Origin: Casuarius casuarius
Taxonomy: Eukaryota; Chordata; Aves; Casuariiformes; Casuariidae
NCBI GenBank assembly: GCA_003342895.1
Contig: PTFA01000086.1
Location: 1,262,939-1,326,938, forward strand
DNA length: 64,000 nucleotides
Direction: 5' to 3'
The notes under the pieces are model-generated. The model worked only from the letters and a program-made list of their open reading frames with translations, had not been told where the DNA came from and ran no database searches. Position numbers and translations under genes: made by a program. This document shows, piece after piece, positions 1 to 12,100 of the stretch (positions are counted from its first letter, which is position 1; each line of letters starts with the position of its first letter).

Positions 1-630
1 TTCTTTGCAGACCGTGGCATGGCTGAGGCCAGCAGTTTGCAGATTCTGCTTGGAATCTGCATTGGCACCAGGACAGGTACTGCCTGCAGTCAGAAGGACG
101 GGATGGCTCCTCACAGGGGGTTCCTCAACTTTTTTTCTGCAATATCAACTCACTAAACGCTTGGAAAAAAAGACTTCAGGCCTAAGGAGAAAGCTGAAGC
201 TCTGATGAGAATCAAGAGAGGAAAGCAGATCCTGTGAGTCAGAGCTGATTCATACCCAGGGCTCTATCAAGTCAGAAGCTTGGTCTCCAACATGACCATT
301 TAATTGTACTTGATGTGGCTTATCAAGTTCCTTTCTGTATTACTGTGTGCTTAACCAAGCACTGACATAATTCACTAGACCAAAAGTGTTGTGCAAAGTA
401 ACCCTTTCCAACTGCCTGTGCTTAGAACAAATGCACTGAGGCATTTTACTCAGAGTCCTTGTACCTTTAACTTTAAGAAGAAAAATACTACCATCTGTGA
501 CTATTTTTTAAACAATTACAATTTATAATATTTTTTTTCCTAATTCTTTCCTTGTATCTTTGGAGCATTCAGGTTCATCAACCCAAAGCACATTTTACAT
601 GTATATTTTACCAGTATTTTCCAACACATG

Positions 631-648
631 CACACACACACACACACA
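631..648. repeat. (CA)9 microsatellite
   Basis: Nine uninterrupted CA units, followed by AG. A simple sequence repeat with no further features. Confidence 0.95.
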
Positions 649-2664
649 AGAAACCCTTTTTGCAGTCATAGAACTTCAGCTTGTAGCATGAGCACTCTGG
701 AGACTGTCAGCACGACACCATCTGAGGTCAACCGCACTTGATCTATTAAACCTGATAATATGTTTCTTCCTAGGTATTTTGCTTGGAAGCACTTTTGTAA
801 ACCATTTCTCAAAAAGCTAGATCAGCTTGACAATTTACCATTGACCTTCCCTAACTAAAACCTGCTCTGAATACTTGGCTTCATTTTAGTTTAGCAAGTG
901 ATTCATTTTGGTCCTGGCTCACAAAACATCTGCATAACTTTCATGTGCATGCTACAGCTTACGAAGATCACGAAGATTAAAGGACATGCATACACAGCTT
1001 GCTGCAACAACGTCTTTTGTGATTACAGAGCATGAACTAAATACAAACACACTATTTTAACAAGTTTGAAAGAGCTATAGGAAATACTTATACATTTATT
1101 TTGACCATGACTCCTCTGAACAATTCTTGTAACTTGCTAACTGCATTGTATAGACAGTGACTCTCTTCCTCGAACCTAATTAGCTTTATTCTTACTGGGA
1201 CCAAAAGGAAGCGCTGGCTATTCTGAAAAAGGGGATCCTTGTTGAAAGCAGCCTATATCACCTTTGTCGCTAAAAACAAGATGGCAAGAATTGTGCAACA
1301 GGTTATTTATCTACAGAAATCCATACAGAAGAAAACTTGGTAAGTCTTCATTGTGAAAAAGGTTTGTAAATACACAACAAAAATTACAAAAGGTAAGATT
1401 AATCTTGAAAATATGTTCAAGTGTATTTATTTCAAATAAATATCAAGTCCATTTCAGTAGGTTTTACCTAGAAGTGCACTATTAACTAATCCAGGGGAGA
1501 TAACAGGTGCAGATGTTAAGTTTACCAGGTAACCAATATTTTGACTAAATCCCCTAACTACTTAACAATTGCAGATTTTAGCAGTACTGTTTATAAGTGG
1601 GTCCACCGTGTGCAGACAGGGAACCTCTGTGTTGCATGTAATGTTGACACAATCCCAGTGCTGCCATGAGAACCATGGGCTGAGCTTCTATCTCTCAGTT
1701 AATGGATCTGTCTCTATCAACGCTTTGGTTATCACTGTCCTTTTAACCACTCTGATGCTTTCACTTCACAGTGGAAGTGGGTTTCTCCTTCCCAATCAAG
1801 ACTTTCTTAGTCTGTCATATATGACAAGAATACTACCTTCAATGTGTTGTCAATACGTCACCCTCAATTTAGACAATATGAATAGCAACGAAAAAAGAGT
1901 GGAAGTATGGCCGTGTATTGTAAATATACTGCTTTTGTTTTCATTTCTGAGTGTTAACCACAGAGTTCTTTAAGAAATGTAAAAAGTATTTACACCACAT
2001 GTGGAAATTAATATATTTTTCATGAAATAAAAAACAAATCTTTAAATTTTTTAATATATTTTTTCAAAGTTAAAAACGTGAGTATAGTTGGGATGCAACT
2101 CAAAATTTCAAGAGTGCAAAGAATAAAAGGAAACAATTCCTTCTTACCCCATTTAAAATCATGCCAGGTGTTCTCACTTCAGCAAATTGTTAAAAAACTA
2201 CATAGAACATATGTTTTTCCATTGTTCGCTGCATAATCTGATGATATAGATGTTCAGCATGACTATATTCTTACAGAAGATGAGGCAGTATGAAATATTC
2301 ATAAGTTAAACTTTATGATTATTAAATAAATCTGAATTGTGTGGATTATTTGGTCTGTTCTCTTGTGGTTGGGGGGAAGAGTTTAACTTATATGGAGAGC
2401 TGGAGATACAAACGGCACAGGAGCTGGCTTAGAAAAGCTATTAAGAATTATATCGAATGTCAAAAGGGAGGAAAATATCCAAAGTGATGAGCAGAGGAAA
2501 ATAGATGAACACGCCAAGTAAGGTTGAATGGGCATAATATTAATCAAGTGTTAATAACAACCAGAGATGTAATAATAATACAAGCTATATTACTTTCTTT
2601 GGAAGATTATAGTTTGAAATACTTAATCAGGCCGTGAAATCTACACCGAAAGTAAACATCTTTT

Positions 2665-2699
2665 TATATATATATACATATATATATATATATGTATAT
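2665..2699. repeat. (TA)n microsatellite with CA and GT interruptions
   Basis: A run of TA dinucleotides broken once by CA and once by TG, fully alternating purine and pyrimidine. AT-rich and likely easily melted. Confidence 0.92.
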
Positions 2700-3977
2700 T
2701 AGCATTTAGAGACAGCAAACTTCAGTAAAAAACATGCCCTGAGAGTTATGCAAGGTCAAACAAAGCAGGAAGAGCATTAGAAAAAATGGAAGCGTCCCAA
2801 CTCCCAGATCTTTTTCCAATTGTAGGGTTGTGCCAGGGGCTTTGCAGCTCCCTTGTGCCAAGCAGCAGCACTGCAGCTTTTAGGAGCTGTTGTGGAATGA
2901 CACATGCTGTTAGTTCATTGCATTCAAATGATTTTTATATTGGTAATTATTTTCAAAGAAAAACTTTGTATAGCTTTGGGTGAAGTGTGTCTACATTGCA
3001 GCACCTGCTATGACTGCAGATTACATAGATGTACCTGAGAGAGCTTTAAAATAGCCATCATGAGTGCTTTTAGAGTAGAAGCAATGAGCTTATGGAGGTT
3101 TCTGCAAAGTCACTCAAAAAGGCAGGTAGCTCCCCAGAAGTTCGTCTCTGCTGAGCTCTACGCTGCCTGGCTACACTGCTCATTAAAACTGCCTGTTGCC
3201 AGTCTACACCACCTGTAATCTGGAAATCACGGTGACTGTGATGTGGCTGCCGGACTCTCCAGCAGTTGCTATGATACCTCTTGTACAGCACAGTGACATC
3301 CCGCAACTTCCTTTCGTATTTTCTAAGGTCCCAGCAGTTGGGTGCAAGCAGATAACCACATACCCAAATCGGATGGGGAAATTAAGGGACTAGATCATCT
3401 GCGAAACTGTGCAGAGTAAAATGCAAAAGAGAATTACAAGGAATCTCAAAATCAGCTTTATAATATCGTTTTAAAAATACTATCTGTAGTTTTCTACCTG
3501 CACATTGGCATAGACCTAACAGAAACACACAAAACCTGGGAATTTCTGAACATCTCTATCCACATCGTAATCCTCAGTGCAGTCATGCTAACCCTCAGAA
3601 ACCCTGCCCTACTATTTAGAGAACTTAAACAGGGAAGGATTTTTCCTTGGTATAAGCTCTTCTTTAGGGCTAAATAACTTTCTTTTCCAGTGTACATCTT
3701 CCAGTCATTAAAACGCAGACATAGAACCGTACCTCACATTTTAGTCTTAGTGCACAGGGTAGAATATCAAGTGGATTTTGTATTCTATGAAATCAGTGTA
3801 TCTGTAACTTATCTTTCGTCAGTATAAATTCCACTTTTTCTAATTTGGCACAAATGAGAATAACTTTTTTTATCCCATCTGTGCCAAGAGGACCACATTT
3901 GCATGTGTGAATAACTGTAAGTACAGTAATCATTTTTAATGTTATACAGTATAGTATCTCCCACAAGTCCTTGGCTT

Positions 3978-4025
3978 AATGTTAATAATTAATCAGCAGC
4001 AGGTTCAATTAAATTAGTTAATTTT
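3978..4025. promoter_or_regulatory. Cluster of TAAT/ATTA homeodomain core motifs
   Basis: Several ATTA or TAAT cores lie within 48 bp (TTAATAATTAATCAG, CAATTAAATTAG, TTAATTTTG). Homeodomain proteins bind such cores, but AT-rich DNA produces them often. Confidence 0.2.
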
Positions 4026-5899
4026 GAGCATGGAATTTTTGCTCAAAAGTTTTAAGAAAAGAAGGTTTTAAACTTTCTTTTGCTGGCAATTGTAGAAATA
4101 CTTCATCCATGTAGGTAATATCTGCAAGCTTCTACGGTGTCTATTCACAGTACCTTGCTCAGACTTCAGGAAGACTCGGAACTGCAAGCAGTAAAAATGA
4201 GGAAACCAGGAGTTATTCATACAGGAGCTGAGGAGGTTCTGAAACAGAAGCCCCAATACTTAAAACAGCTGATTGCATATAGTCATTTTTCAATCTTATC
4301 AGCAGAACAGATACAATGCCTAAAATCAGAGATATATTCTGTAATTTTCTTTGCTTCTTAATAGTAAATTAATCTCCTCCAGAGATTCTTTTGCTGTTAA
4401 CAGCAGTGCAAGAACAATTTTGACTTTCCCACAGATGTGAGGTCTTTCCTCACATGAATAAAGATGGGACTCTCACCTAACTAGAAGGTCAAATCAAATG
4501 TGTATGGGCTCCAAATGTCAAAAATAATAAGGTCCAAATAAATGCAGGCTGCAGTAACAAGCGACAAAGAAAAAAAAAAATCTCTCACCATTCCTTCTTC
4601 TTTTAGACTTTCCTTTCCAAATGGGTCTGGCTTAATTACTTCTCAGAAGATTTCTGTCTTATTAGGACATCTCTAATAAGCAACAGCTAGGAGCTAATTC
4701 CTCATTTTCCTGCTCTGTGGTCAGTCATTTTCACTAGAGGAAAATAAGTTCAACATGGCATTTACACACAAGAAAAAACAGATACATACCATTCTGAGAC
4801 GGCAGTATTTATAACCAAACTTACATTTGCAAAGGGATAAATGAAGACCCTACCAGAATGTTAGGTGTCTAATGACTTTTCACTTTGAAAGGATTTAAAT
4901 ATTTAAATACGACCCAAATTTTGGTGCTTGGAGCACAGAACAATGCCATTCCCTGCAAGACACACACCCTAAGAGCAATTTCCACCCTCTATTCCAATAA
5001 AGGCTTTTAACTCTTTTTCTGTCTAGCTCAGCAGGGAACCGTTCTTTTTTTTTTTTTATCAATGATAACAGTGATCTTCTCAAGCTCATCTTAATTTCTT
5101 TCAAGAAGAGTGGATTTTCATACCTCTTAGGTGTATTTTCACAGCCATATTTGGAAGAAGGTGCATTTGGTGACTACGCTTTTTGTGTCTGTAGTCCTGA
5201 AAAATAAGAAGGACTTATGATTTTAAGAAGTCCCTGTTGAAAAAGAAATTTTTATCCTGGTCCTACCAATACATCCATCCTTTCTCTTTTCCATATAACC
5301 CTTCTACCTGGCAGGTGCATTAGCTGCACAATGTATTCAGCAAAAATTACCTCTGAAAGACCAACCCCCATACTGCTGAAGCACCTGGGAGAGATTGTGC
5401 TGAATGCCCACATTAGCTTGCATTTCTAAAAGAAACACATACTGTTGACATTTTTAAGAGACTAGTGCAATTTCTTAGCAGAAACACATCTGCAAGTGTC
5501 AATATCTCTCTGCCTTTCTGTACCATGCTAGTTGTCTTTCTATTGTGTGGTTTTTCTCTCCTGCATGCACTCCTCTTCCTTCCTGCAACTTTGATTTCAT
5601 CTTGTGACGTATCACTTTGTCCTTCTCCTCCTCTCAGTTCAAAGCTTTTTCCCTGTTCCTGTCTCCAGACACTGATTTTCTTCTCCAGTAAAGCAACAGC
5701 GTCCCACTTTCCTTCTATGAACAATATGCATGTTCTCTTTGGCAATGATCACGACTTCTTTTAAGGCACAAAGGATTTTTTTTTCTTTTTTTTTTTACTT
5801 CATTATTTGCCAAAATATCCTTCTATGTTTTTCTAATAGATTGATAAGAGTGCCACATTTTTCCTGGCAATAGCAAAACTCTTGGGAGTGGCTTCACTG

Positions 5900-7400
5900 T
5901 TCTCTGGGGTATGGTTTTTGTTATGTGTTGTTGATGTAACCTTGGAGGATGCAAAGAACACAAGAAGAATTCAAGCAAGGAGAGGTGGCACAGGGAGCAC
6001 AAGGTACTCCTTCCTCACATTTGTTTTGCTTGTGTGGCGCTTTTGTTTTCACTGGCAAAAATGAAAATAGGCTGAAAAGCAACTTTAAAAATGCCCTACT
6101 AACTAGCACCGATAATACCAAGGTGGACTGGTCCAAACAATTCCCACTGCGTGCAGCGTGCCCCGTGTTGACATCTGCTTTCAGACACTTACGTGCTGTG
6201 GTCACAGTTTGGATGTCGCCCGCAGTTTCTTCCGAAAGCCTAACTTGCCAGCCCCGGACAGCTCCTCGCATCTTAGCAGTGCTCACCAAACTGCCAACGG
6301 GTCCCCACCACAACTTGTCCTGTGTACTCTGCAAGCAACCAAAAAATTAGTTTCTTACCATTTAAATAAATGTGGAGCACCTGCTATTTCTTTGGCAGCA
6401 ATCATGTGCTGAAATCCAAGCTACTTAGTCTTCCGTGTTTCTTCTTGCTCCAGCTAGTTTCAAAGCTAACTCAGCTATTACCTCCATGTCCTGCAATATA
6501 CCATATTATTCCGGGGCTAGCGTTTGTCCCGACCCAAGAGAAGACAAGTCAACTTGGATTTAATGCTAAAAACTGCTATGAAAATCTCTCTGCCAATCCT
6601 TTGCTGTGCAAGAACCACTACTTTTATCAAGTATGCAGCTATGAAGTGAGCAGGGGATGTCTCAGTGACACTACTGTGAAGTAAAACATCAGCTATGGCT
6701 CTCGTTCAGTTGTTGGCTGTGATACAGAGAAGCTGTTGGTGCCAATGGCTTATTTTTTCTTTCTGTGTTACAGCTTTGGGTAATTCCAATTGAAATGGTG
6801 AGGAAATACAATATCAAAGTCCTGTGTGCCAGATAGCACCACTAACGATCCATCTGCAAAATATGTTACTCGCTTCATTTAAGGTTAATTTGAAGAGGAG
6901 GGGGATTCATTAGGGAAGAGTTTACAGTATAGTGACATTAATTAGTCTTGCCTCTGACTTGTGAGCTTGGCAAAGCTAGAGATCAGTCTGCCCAGATGGG
7001 AGTTCTCAGGTTCTTTACGGATTTGCAGACACATTTTAGGCACTACTGGCAGGAGGGTGCTGGTGGAGATGGAGGGATGGCACTCCAGGCAGGGGAAGGG
7101 GGGCTCCTCTCTGAAGTGTGCCAGCCAAAGTACCCCTGTACCTCTGAAGCGGAGGAACAAGAACCTGAACCTATTTCCATCTTGCCACTTCTGCCTATCT
7201 TTGTGTGCCCAGAAATTAAGCTTCATCAGGCCCCACTTTTCACACTGGGGAAAGCGGAGAGCTCCCACCTCTGTAGCCTTCTGCCCTCCAGACCCACCAG
7301 GGTTTGGTCCCTTTACCTAATGGACCATTTTGTTGAAACCCCAAACAACACAACTTTGTTTTCTGTATCACGCTCCTGGGGAGTCTGCTGACCTTTTCCT
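5900..7400. other. GC-richer patch with overlapping open frames on both strands
   Basis: Frames of 100-147 codons overlap on opposite strands (for example 5921-6334 minus over 5949-6350 plus, and 6942-7268 minus inside 6948-7391 plus). None shows a recognisable domain. Stops are depleted because the stretch is less AT-rich; about ten CpGs fall between 6145 and 6300. This looks like composition rather than coding, but it is the most open region of the window outside CR1. Confidence 0.4.
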
Positions 7401-8818
7401 ATCAAGTCGTTGTTAGCTTGACTCACTGGATAAAGAAATAAGCCAGGAAAATATAAGCAACAAGGAGATAAACCAGAAGAGTGCAAAATACAAATAATTT
7501 CTTTCAAAGACATATGTGCCTTTCTTGGAAAAGGAAATTTCTGTGCCATAAATTAGCTGAGGATTGGCAGCTGAAGTCTTCTTTAGTGGCAAGTATACAT
7601 GATAACAGTGGCTAATGGCTTGAAAGAAACAACCGAGGAAAGCAGAATTTTCTGTGAAACTCAATCAAACCAAACATTTCCTAGCCTATGTTTTATTACT
7701 TTAAGACAGGTGAAGCCAAAAAACAAAAAAGCTGACTCACTTCAGTGTTTTCCCATGGCTTCAATACTGTGGAGAAAATACATGGCAACCCAGAGCAGAG
7801 GACAGGTCCAGAGGTCTCCCTGCGGTCCAGCTACTGCACAGATTTAGTCACCCAAAGAGGAGGAAAGGGACTGTAACTAAATTGATCCTTATTTAGGTAA
7901 AGTGGTTGCAGAGCAGTGATTCTGATAAGGAATGAAATGTCTTGATAAGCATCTTTTCTTTGCCTCTATGCCCCTTCTTCTCCTGCTTCCTATCTCTTTC
8001 CCGCTAATTCTTTCTCTCTCAGTCACTCTGGTAAAGCTGATCAATTTTTGATAGGTGGTCAGTTTCCCATTAGAATTTTTTTTTCCCCCTCAATAGGTAA
8101 TTGCTTTTCAACAAAATTATTTTTTCCGCAGGAAAATAACAGTTTCCTCTGAAAATATTCTGATTTTTCTCACAACAAGGGTAATATACATGCAAAAGAC
8201 ACTTGCTCCAACTTTCCAAGATTTCCAACACAAAAAAGTGAAGGTGGAAATGAACTCTTAACTTTAATTTCTTCAGGGAAAATATCAGGATAAGTTTCCA
8301 CCACCAGCCGCCTTGCACAGTACATAAATTCTTCTGAGGACACTTTAAATCTGTTCCTGGGTACTGCCACAGAAGTTTGCTTGAGAGAAGGAGACCACCA
8401 AAAAGATTATTTAATTACTATTGTTATTTGTATGGAAGTAGTTCTAAGAATCCCTAGACTTACTGAAAATCCATTATGCCAGCATACACTCATGTAACGC
8501 TCCTTACTCTGAAGAGTTTTCGATTGAAAAAAATTATACCTGATGTCTCTTGTGGGCAACAGGACAAAAAATTGTATTGTTTAAAGTGTTGTGTAATGTC
8601 CTGACCTAAAACATCTGCCTTGACCTCTGGAAGTTTGAAACCACAGCGTTTTAAATGGTTATAACCACAGTTTCCTAACAACCAAACCACCCAGGCAAGC
8701 AGCAGGCCTGACCAGACAAAAGTCCAAACTAACAAAAGCAAATCACTGCCTCAGCATAATAACACGCTAAATTAATTTCAAAGTAAAGTTCAGGAGCAGT
8801 TGCTAGGTGCTAAGGTAC
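7400..8818. other. Anonymous non-coding DNA before the CpG cluster
   Basis: Nothing recognisable. Short T- and A-rich runs (near 8078) and no interspersed repeat visible by eye. Confidence 0.6.
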
Positions 8819-8973
8819 CGGGAAGCAGAGGCTGTGCTCTGCTCGCAGCCGCCCAGGCCAGCTCGCCGTGCTCCAGCGCAGCGCCCGGTGCGAGGAAGGA
8901 CCTCCGGAAGCGCAGCGAAATGCCAAGCATGTTCCTCGCCCACTGCACTCGGCACAGGAACTGACTGGCTGCG
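8819..8973. promoter_or_regulatory. Local CpG cluster, possible small promoter or exon
   Basis: Eleven CpG dinucleotides fall in the 74 bp from 8844 to 8917, with three or four more nearby, in a window where CpG is generally scarce. The stretch is too short for a formal CpG island. It has no TATA box in the expected place. On the plus strand a frame stays open from 8868 to 9251, and a good splice donor (GAG then GTGAGA, intron start 9138) lies about 220 bp downstream. It could be a small alternative promoter or first exon of a non-coding RNA, or a GC patch without function. Confidence 0.3.
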
Positions 8974-9139
8974 TTTGTCCACAAAGAGCTACTCTAAAAC
9001 ATCCCTCACTTTATTATAAGCACATGGAAGTAAGAAATGGTCCTGGACGGACTCTGCCTATGCTGCAAGCAGACATGCTTCTGTCCTGGATGGAGTCCAT
9101 GGGGACAAAGCCCACAAGGGGTGGTGTGAGAACAGAGGT

Positions 9140-12100
9140 GAGAAAATATGTGGCACCTGGGAGGAGGATGGGCAAAGTGTCATCCATGTCACCTGTCAAA
9201 GCTCAGCAGATAAATTTGTTTTGGTGTCAGCTGGCTGATTCCTGCAGCTGAGCTGGGGAGGTTAGCAGGTTTGGCTGCAGATATGTTCCAAGGTTGAAGT
9301 CTTAAAGGCCTTAGTAACTCATCTACACATTTTTACTTGTGGATGATGATACACCCTGGTTCTGACCCAGACAGACTTCACTGGTGCTGCTCATGTGGGT
9401 GCCGTGGTCTCTTCCGAGCAAGGCTTTGCGCATTTGCAACCTGTTCCCACGCGTTCCTCCTTGTGATTCATGGGGCATGTACAACTCCTTTGGTAATTCA
9501 ACTGATAGGCAGCAAAGCTAATCCTGGTATTTCAGCTCCCAAAGCTAGCATATTTGGGGCTAATATTCACCATTCATAACACCTAAATATGTAAGTGCTT
9601 GAGGCTGCCAAAATAATTACACAACAAGTGCAAAATCCTGAAACAAGATTGCTGGCTTTTATATACAGTGTTTTGACAATGCACTATATTAAAAGTAGAA
9701 TGACATACTGACACTTTGATTTCATAAGGCTGCTTTTTCTTTCTCTACAATATGTGACAAAATAAATTCATAACCTACAGTCAAATTATTGAAAAACTTC
9801 AACAGGACTGATAAAATTTGACTTTTAGGTTGACATTAAAGCTACTAACTACACTGTCTGATTTTCAGAATTTCAAAGCTGATACAATTATCAGCATATT
9901 CCTAAGCGCAATTGAAAAACTGCCCAGTAATTCCAGCTTGTAAAAGTCTAAAAGCCTAACTTAAGACCTACGCTATAAAATCTACACTTTACCCATGGAC
10001 TCCAGTATTGAACTGAATGGAGGAGAGAAGAATATGGATGGTGTAAATGAGGGAGGTTTTTATGAAAAAGACTAAACAGATGAATGAAGAAGAATACATG
10101 CCTGGAATACCAATTCTGGTCTCAGTAGGTAGTACACGTGTCCTCCTTCCTCAATAAGAGAATCATAAGCATTTTTTCATCATCAATGAACTCTTTCTCT
10201 CTCTCTCCCTTCTCAGAAACAACCCCCATTTCTGCAGTTTAACATCGGCTGCTATATGCTATAGTAACCCAAAACCTACCGGTTTGGAAGCAATATTGTT
10301 GCCAATTGAGTCACTCTGACAATAACAGATATAATAACTCCTTCTCCCTTCTATCCTCTGCTGCAGGCGACTAAGAGTGTTACTCTTATTTTCAATCCCA
10401 GTTTCTGCAATGCTGCAAAATGAGAAGGGTTTATACTCCATAGCTGGGAAAATACAGGAAGGGACATCTCCTACTAAGACAGAGGAAAAATATGTAAGAA
10501 TATTGTACACAGACAGCCCTCANTATATATTCCATATTTCACAAGTGGAAGTGACCCACCTCTGGTTACCCAGGAGTCAATATATTGGACAATGATATGT
10601 GACAACTACTTGGCCATCCGGTCTCCAACAGTGGCCACAGCAGACTGCAAGAAGAGATAGATGACTAGTGGTCTGCCCCATATGTTCTCTCTCCGAGTTG
10701 TGAGTGGGATGGCTTAATTCCTGAGCTGTAACAGTTAATATTCTTTCTGAAGCTTTTCTTTACCATCAGTTCTAACTCCTGACAGGCCTGTTAGCCATTT
10801 AGTTGCCCCAGTTTTTGCCTTCAATGAATTTCTGTGTTAGTCCCACAGTTTAATTACTGACTGTGTGATAGTGTATTCCTTTAATGCACTCCTAGATGCA
10901 TTTTAGACAACTACTGCTGGCAGGTGACTTTATACACTCCCAGATAATCAATCACATGCAAGGGATTCTGTGTGAGTATGCAAAACTGTACATAGAAAAT
11001 CAAAGGCTGTCCTATAAATATCTGGCCTTGCTATTTTCCATTATCCATCTGTCTTATACTGGAGGATTTTTGTTAACCCTCAATTTCACCATTTTCTCTT
11101 TGTATTTATGGCATTCTTTGGAAGGGTATTTCACAGTCCCTTCCAATACTCCACTGCCACAAAATGCCTGCTATTTAAAGGACTAGATGGTCTACTGCTT
11201 ATTGCAGAATGTTTCCTTTCTAGACAAGGGGTTAATTGAGGAGATCTGTACACAACATTTTCCTCAGTCTGTTCTACATTATAGTAATTAACCTTGGGTG
11301 CAGGACAGTAGACACGAGCAATTTGTTTTCACATGATCCTTCAACTGGGAGTCTTCTTCCCGAACGTATCCGACAAACTTTAAGAATTGCTTCTTAAATC
11401 CTGGAAGTGAGCTTGCCTAGTACCAGTCATAGCTGTACCCATACCTTTTTTTAAAAACATAAATGCTACTTAAACATTTAAGAAAAGAGAACACACATGC
11501 CTAAAGAATAAAGAGAGAAATCTGATTGACAGACTATGTGGCAGCATTATATTAAAAAGGCTAAGTGAAATTTCCATGTCTACTCCAGTCTCTTTACAAC
11601 GGGTCAGGGTGATATAATGGGATTTTAAAAGCCCCATTATCCATCTGATGGACTCTACTTATGCAGAGACCATTGTTTTCTAAAGGTCTTTGGCAACTGC
11701 TGGCCTCAGGTAGAGGCATAGGATTGGGTAGGGAGCACATCCAGGGCTGGGGAGATTGGAGTCACCCCTATGGAGCCCCAGGATGCTGCTGCAATTTCAC
11801 TAGACCCCACACATGACAGTGGTGTAAATTCTGTGGGTGTGTAGAGGTGCCTGGGAGGAAGGAAGGGGGGGGGGAGAAGGGGGCCCCAACACTCTTTTCC
11901 CATCACTGGGAATTCAGTGCAACACCAGCAAGAAACCCCCAAATCACACCTGTGATCTTTGTCCTGGAAAGGTTTAGGGGGAGAAGGGAGGTTCTCCGCA
12001 TAAAATTTCTATTCACTTTCTAAAATCAAAACTTGAAAATTCAGAAGAGTGCCCAAATACTTTGAAAAACCCTGCTCTTCAGTGATTTTTCTGAAGGTAC

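Larger units (their letters stand above)
1..5900. other. Anonymous AT-rich non-coding DNA
   Basis: No gene is recognised. The longest frame (1569-1973, plus) has a hydrophobic stretch but no known family, and its start context is arbitrary. Besides the dinucleotide tracts and TAAT cluster listed separately, it holds a 16-bp perfect palindrome (4893-4908, ATTTAAAT twice) and T-rich runs near 5046 and 5778. The first ten bases resemble a splice acceptor, see rejected items. Confidence 0.6.

Noticed and set aside
1..75. Splice acceptor-like TTCTTTGCAG at the window start, followed by an open stretch and CAG-GTACTG.
   Set aside because: It could be a 65-bp exon, but the sequence before it is missing, the donor is only moderate and the peptide is unfamiliar.
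1569..1973. 134-codon plus-strand frame with hydrophobic segments, resembling a small membrane protein.
   Set aside because: Arbitrary start in AT-rich DNA with no family resemblance; hydrophobicity follows from T-rich codons.
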